Assembly: GCA_900555725.1 (NCBI GenBank) | Contig: USMD01000047.1 | Span: 1 to 14,598 of the forward strand | Source: an uncultured Garciella sp. | GTDB lineage: Bacteria; Bacillota; Clostridia; Eubacteriales; Garciellaceae | DNA: 14,598 bases | Direction: 5' to 3' | In this document: positions 13,269 through 14,598 of the stretch, one piece after another | Layout: every line of letters starts with the position of its first letter | Position numbering within the stretch: position 1 is the stretch's first letter | Position numbers and translations under genes: made by a program | The notes under the pieces: generated by a model | What the model saw: only the letters and a program-made list of their open reading frames with translations | What the model was told of the DNA's origin: nothing | Databases searched by the model: none

Positions 13269-14516
13269 TTAATAAATTTTAATGGTTACGCTTCTTCGGC
13301 CATAATTTAATGCTTCTGATTTGGTACTAAAGGCTAAGTCAAGTCTATTACCACGAATACCTCCGCCACTATCTGCTGCTATCCCATAGCCATAGCCAGG
13401 TACATAGATTTTTGTACCATAGGGGATTACCTTAGGATCTACAGCAATAACTCCTTTTTTTAAGGTTGCACCTGTAGAGGTGATATTATCTACTCCTGGA
13501 TCTTGGGAACTATAACCCGTTGCAACAACTGTCATAGTACGATAAGATCTATTACTTTTTTGACTATTAGTAGTTGCAGAACGGGTAGTTCCACGGCTAG
13601 CAATCGTAGTTGCAGAACGAGTAGCTCCACGGCTGGCAACAGATGTTGTTCTTTTTACTTCCTTTGTACCTACATTTACAATTTCATCAATTGATTTTTT
13701 GGTTACCTTGGATCCTACCACTTCACGGCTTATTTCTTTCCCATCTTCATAAATAACATGAATAGTATTTTCTTTTATCCCTTTTTGTCCCTCTTGTACT
13801 ACCTTAGTGGTTCCCTTATTTAAAGAAGAAGTGTTTCTTTTTACGGTATTAAAGGGAATTTTCTCTTCTTGGGCAATGGTTTTTTCTGTGACTCGTGTCA
13901 CTTTTATTTCCATATTTTTTTGAATTTCTTCTTCTAATGCTGGACTTATTTTATCCTTTTCTCCTAAGGTAACTTTCGCTTCCTTTAGTGCATCTTCTAC
14001 TGTAGGTACTGTGGTTAATAATTCTTTTGTTCTCCCATCTACTTGAATAGTACAAGGAATGGCTCTCTGAATATGAATTTTCATATTTTTTTCTAATTCT
14101 GTATCCAAGGTAGGTGCTATGGCATCTTTTTTCCCTAACTGGATTCCTGCCTCTTTTATAGCAGCTTTTACATTTGGGGCAGTAGTTTTAAGTTTATAGG
14201 TCTTTCCATCTGCTTCAATAGTAATAGGCACAGCTCTTTGAATTACTATTTTCATTTGATCTTTTATTTTGCTGTCTAAAGCAGGCTTTATAGAATCCTC
14301 TTTAATGTAAGTAATTTCTTCTCTGTCTAGTACTTCCTTTACTGTTTTTTCTCGTGTTTTTATATGTAACTCTTTTTCTCCGTCAATGATGGTCACATTC
14401 TCAAATGTCAAAACGTATCCTACTGCCGTAATGGATAAAATCATAACCGCCAGCATGACTAGAAGGAGATTTTTTTTGTTTTGTCTTATATTCTCCTTCT
14501 TTAGGATATTTTTCAT
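13269..14516 (-). CDS. yabE: YabE-like cell-wall protein (DUF348 x3, G5, 3D)
   Basis: Probable exported or membrane-anchored peptidoglycan lytic enzyme related to Bacillus YabE and resuscitation-promoting proteins. 415 residues: basic start, one membrane segment (17-38), three DUF348 repeats (about 41-82, 97-140, 156-198), G5 domain (about 206-285), a Ser/Thr/Arg linker with two 12-residue repeats (294-317), and a C-terminal 3D domain (328-415) with D360 (AVDPKVIPYGT), D382 and D393 (AADSGGGIRGNRLDLAF), the three aspartates that name the domain. SD TAGGAGGT lies 7 nt before the ATG. It is monocistronic by its terminator; upstream neighbours lie beyond the contig end. The symbol is by domain layout, not by direct comparison. 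Confidence 0.9.
   Translation of the reverse strand: MKNILKKENIRQNKKNLLLVMLAVMILSITAVGYVLTFENVTIIDGEKELHIKTREKTVKEVLDREEITYIKEDSIKPALDSKIKDQMKIVIQRAVPITIEADGKTYKLKTTAPNVKAAIKEAGIQLGKKDAIAPTLDTELEKNMKIHIQRAIPCTIQVDGRTKELLTTVPTVEDALKEAKVTLGEKDKISPALEEEIQKNMEIKVTRVTEKTIAQEEKIPFNTVKRNTSSLNKGTTKVVQEGQKGIKENTIHVIYEDGKEISREVVGSKVTKKSIDEIVNVGTKEVKRTTSVASRGATRSATTIASRGTTRSATTNSQKSNRSYRTMTVVATGYSSQDPGVDNITSTGATLKKGVIAVDPKVIPYGTKIYVPGYGYGIAADSGGGIRGNRLDLAFSTKSEALNYGRRSVTIKIY
13571..13642. repeat. Two 36-bp tandem repeats in yabE linker
   Basis: Units 13571-13606 and 13607-13642, each starting TAGTTGCAGAACG, differ at a few bases. They encode ASRG(A/T)TRSATT plus one variable residue, a flexible stalk before the 3D domain. 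Copy number may vary between strains. Confidence 0.85.
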
Positions 14517-14537
14517 TTTTTTACCTCCTAATTATCA

Positions 14538-14566
14538 TAAAATGTATTTCATTTTACGAGATTATA
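14538..14566 (-). promoter_or_regulatory. Partial yabE promoter and leader hairpin
   Basis: TATAAT (14566-14561) is followed by a 7-bp hairpin TAAAATG/CATTTTA (14556-14550 and 14544-14538) just before the SD. The -35 box would fall in the adapter, so it is lost from this contig. Confidence 0.45.
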
Positions 14567-14573
14567 TTAATAG

Positions 14574-14598
14574 CTGTCTCTTATACACATCTGACGCT
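14574..14598 (-). other. Nextera i5-side adapter (artefact)
   Basis: CTGTCTCTTATACACATCT is the reverse complement of the Tn5 mosaic end and is followed by GACGCT, the start of the read-1 adapter complement. Not genomic. Confidence 0.97.

Overview
The insert is AT-rich DNA from a low-GC Gram-positive bacterium (Bacillota). A clostridial, probably anaerobic lineage is my best guess, but no species can be named. Reasons: strong purine-rich Shine-Dalgarno sites before almost every gene, a 271-nt SRP RNA of the large Gram-positive type (with Alu domain), the order tRNA-Ser / SRP RNA / dnaX / ebfC / recR known from Bacillota, a YabE-like protein (DUF348-G5-3D), and Bacillus-like XylA and XylB with XylR-type operators. 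Every recognised gene lies on the minus strand, so transcription runs from high to low coordinates. Both ends are Nextera (Tn5) adapter sequence, not genome (1-47 and 14574-14598), so the biological insert is about 48-14573.

Layout in transcription order. (1) 13269-14516: yabE-like cell-wall protein with its own terminator. (2) 8630-12953: a peptide-handling group consisting of an OPT-family transporter, a small PqqD-like protein, a small membrane-anchored protein with a winged-helix-like tail, and the dipeptidase pepD. The gaps here are rich in inverted repeats: a terminator fused to a 20-bp palindrome after the transporter, a 141-bp nested inverted repeat before pepD, and two long perfect inverted repeats after pepD. 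(3) 7957-8472: one consensus promoter drives tRNA-Ser(GGA) and the SRP RNA, ending at a terminator. (4) 5149-7919: dnaX, ebfC and recR (replication and recombination). dnaX carries an A9 run followed by a predicted stem-loop, a likely slippage site for making a short (gamma) form. (5) 4540-5041: crcB, a fluoride channel, behind a fluoride riboswitch with a terminator expression platform. (6) 237-4462: xylose use, with galM (mutarotase) and xylA-xylB (isomerase, kinase). galM and xylA each have the same promoter plus 25-bp XylR-type operator, with identical geometry.

Together region 6 takes xylose to xylulose 5-phosphate (GalM interconverts sugar anomers, XylA isomerises, XylB phosphorylates), with likely induction by xylose through a XylR not present here and possible CcpA control through cre-like sites in the first codons. 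Region 2 looks like peptide import plus dipeptide hydrolysis; the role of the two 119-aa proteins is unknown and is the least explained part of the window. Regions 3-5 are housekeeping.
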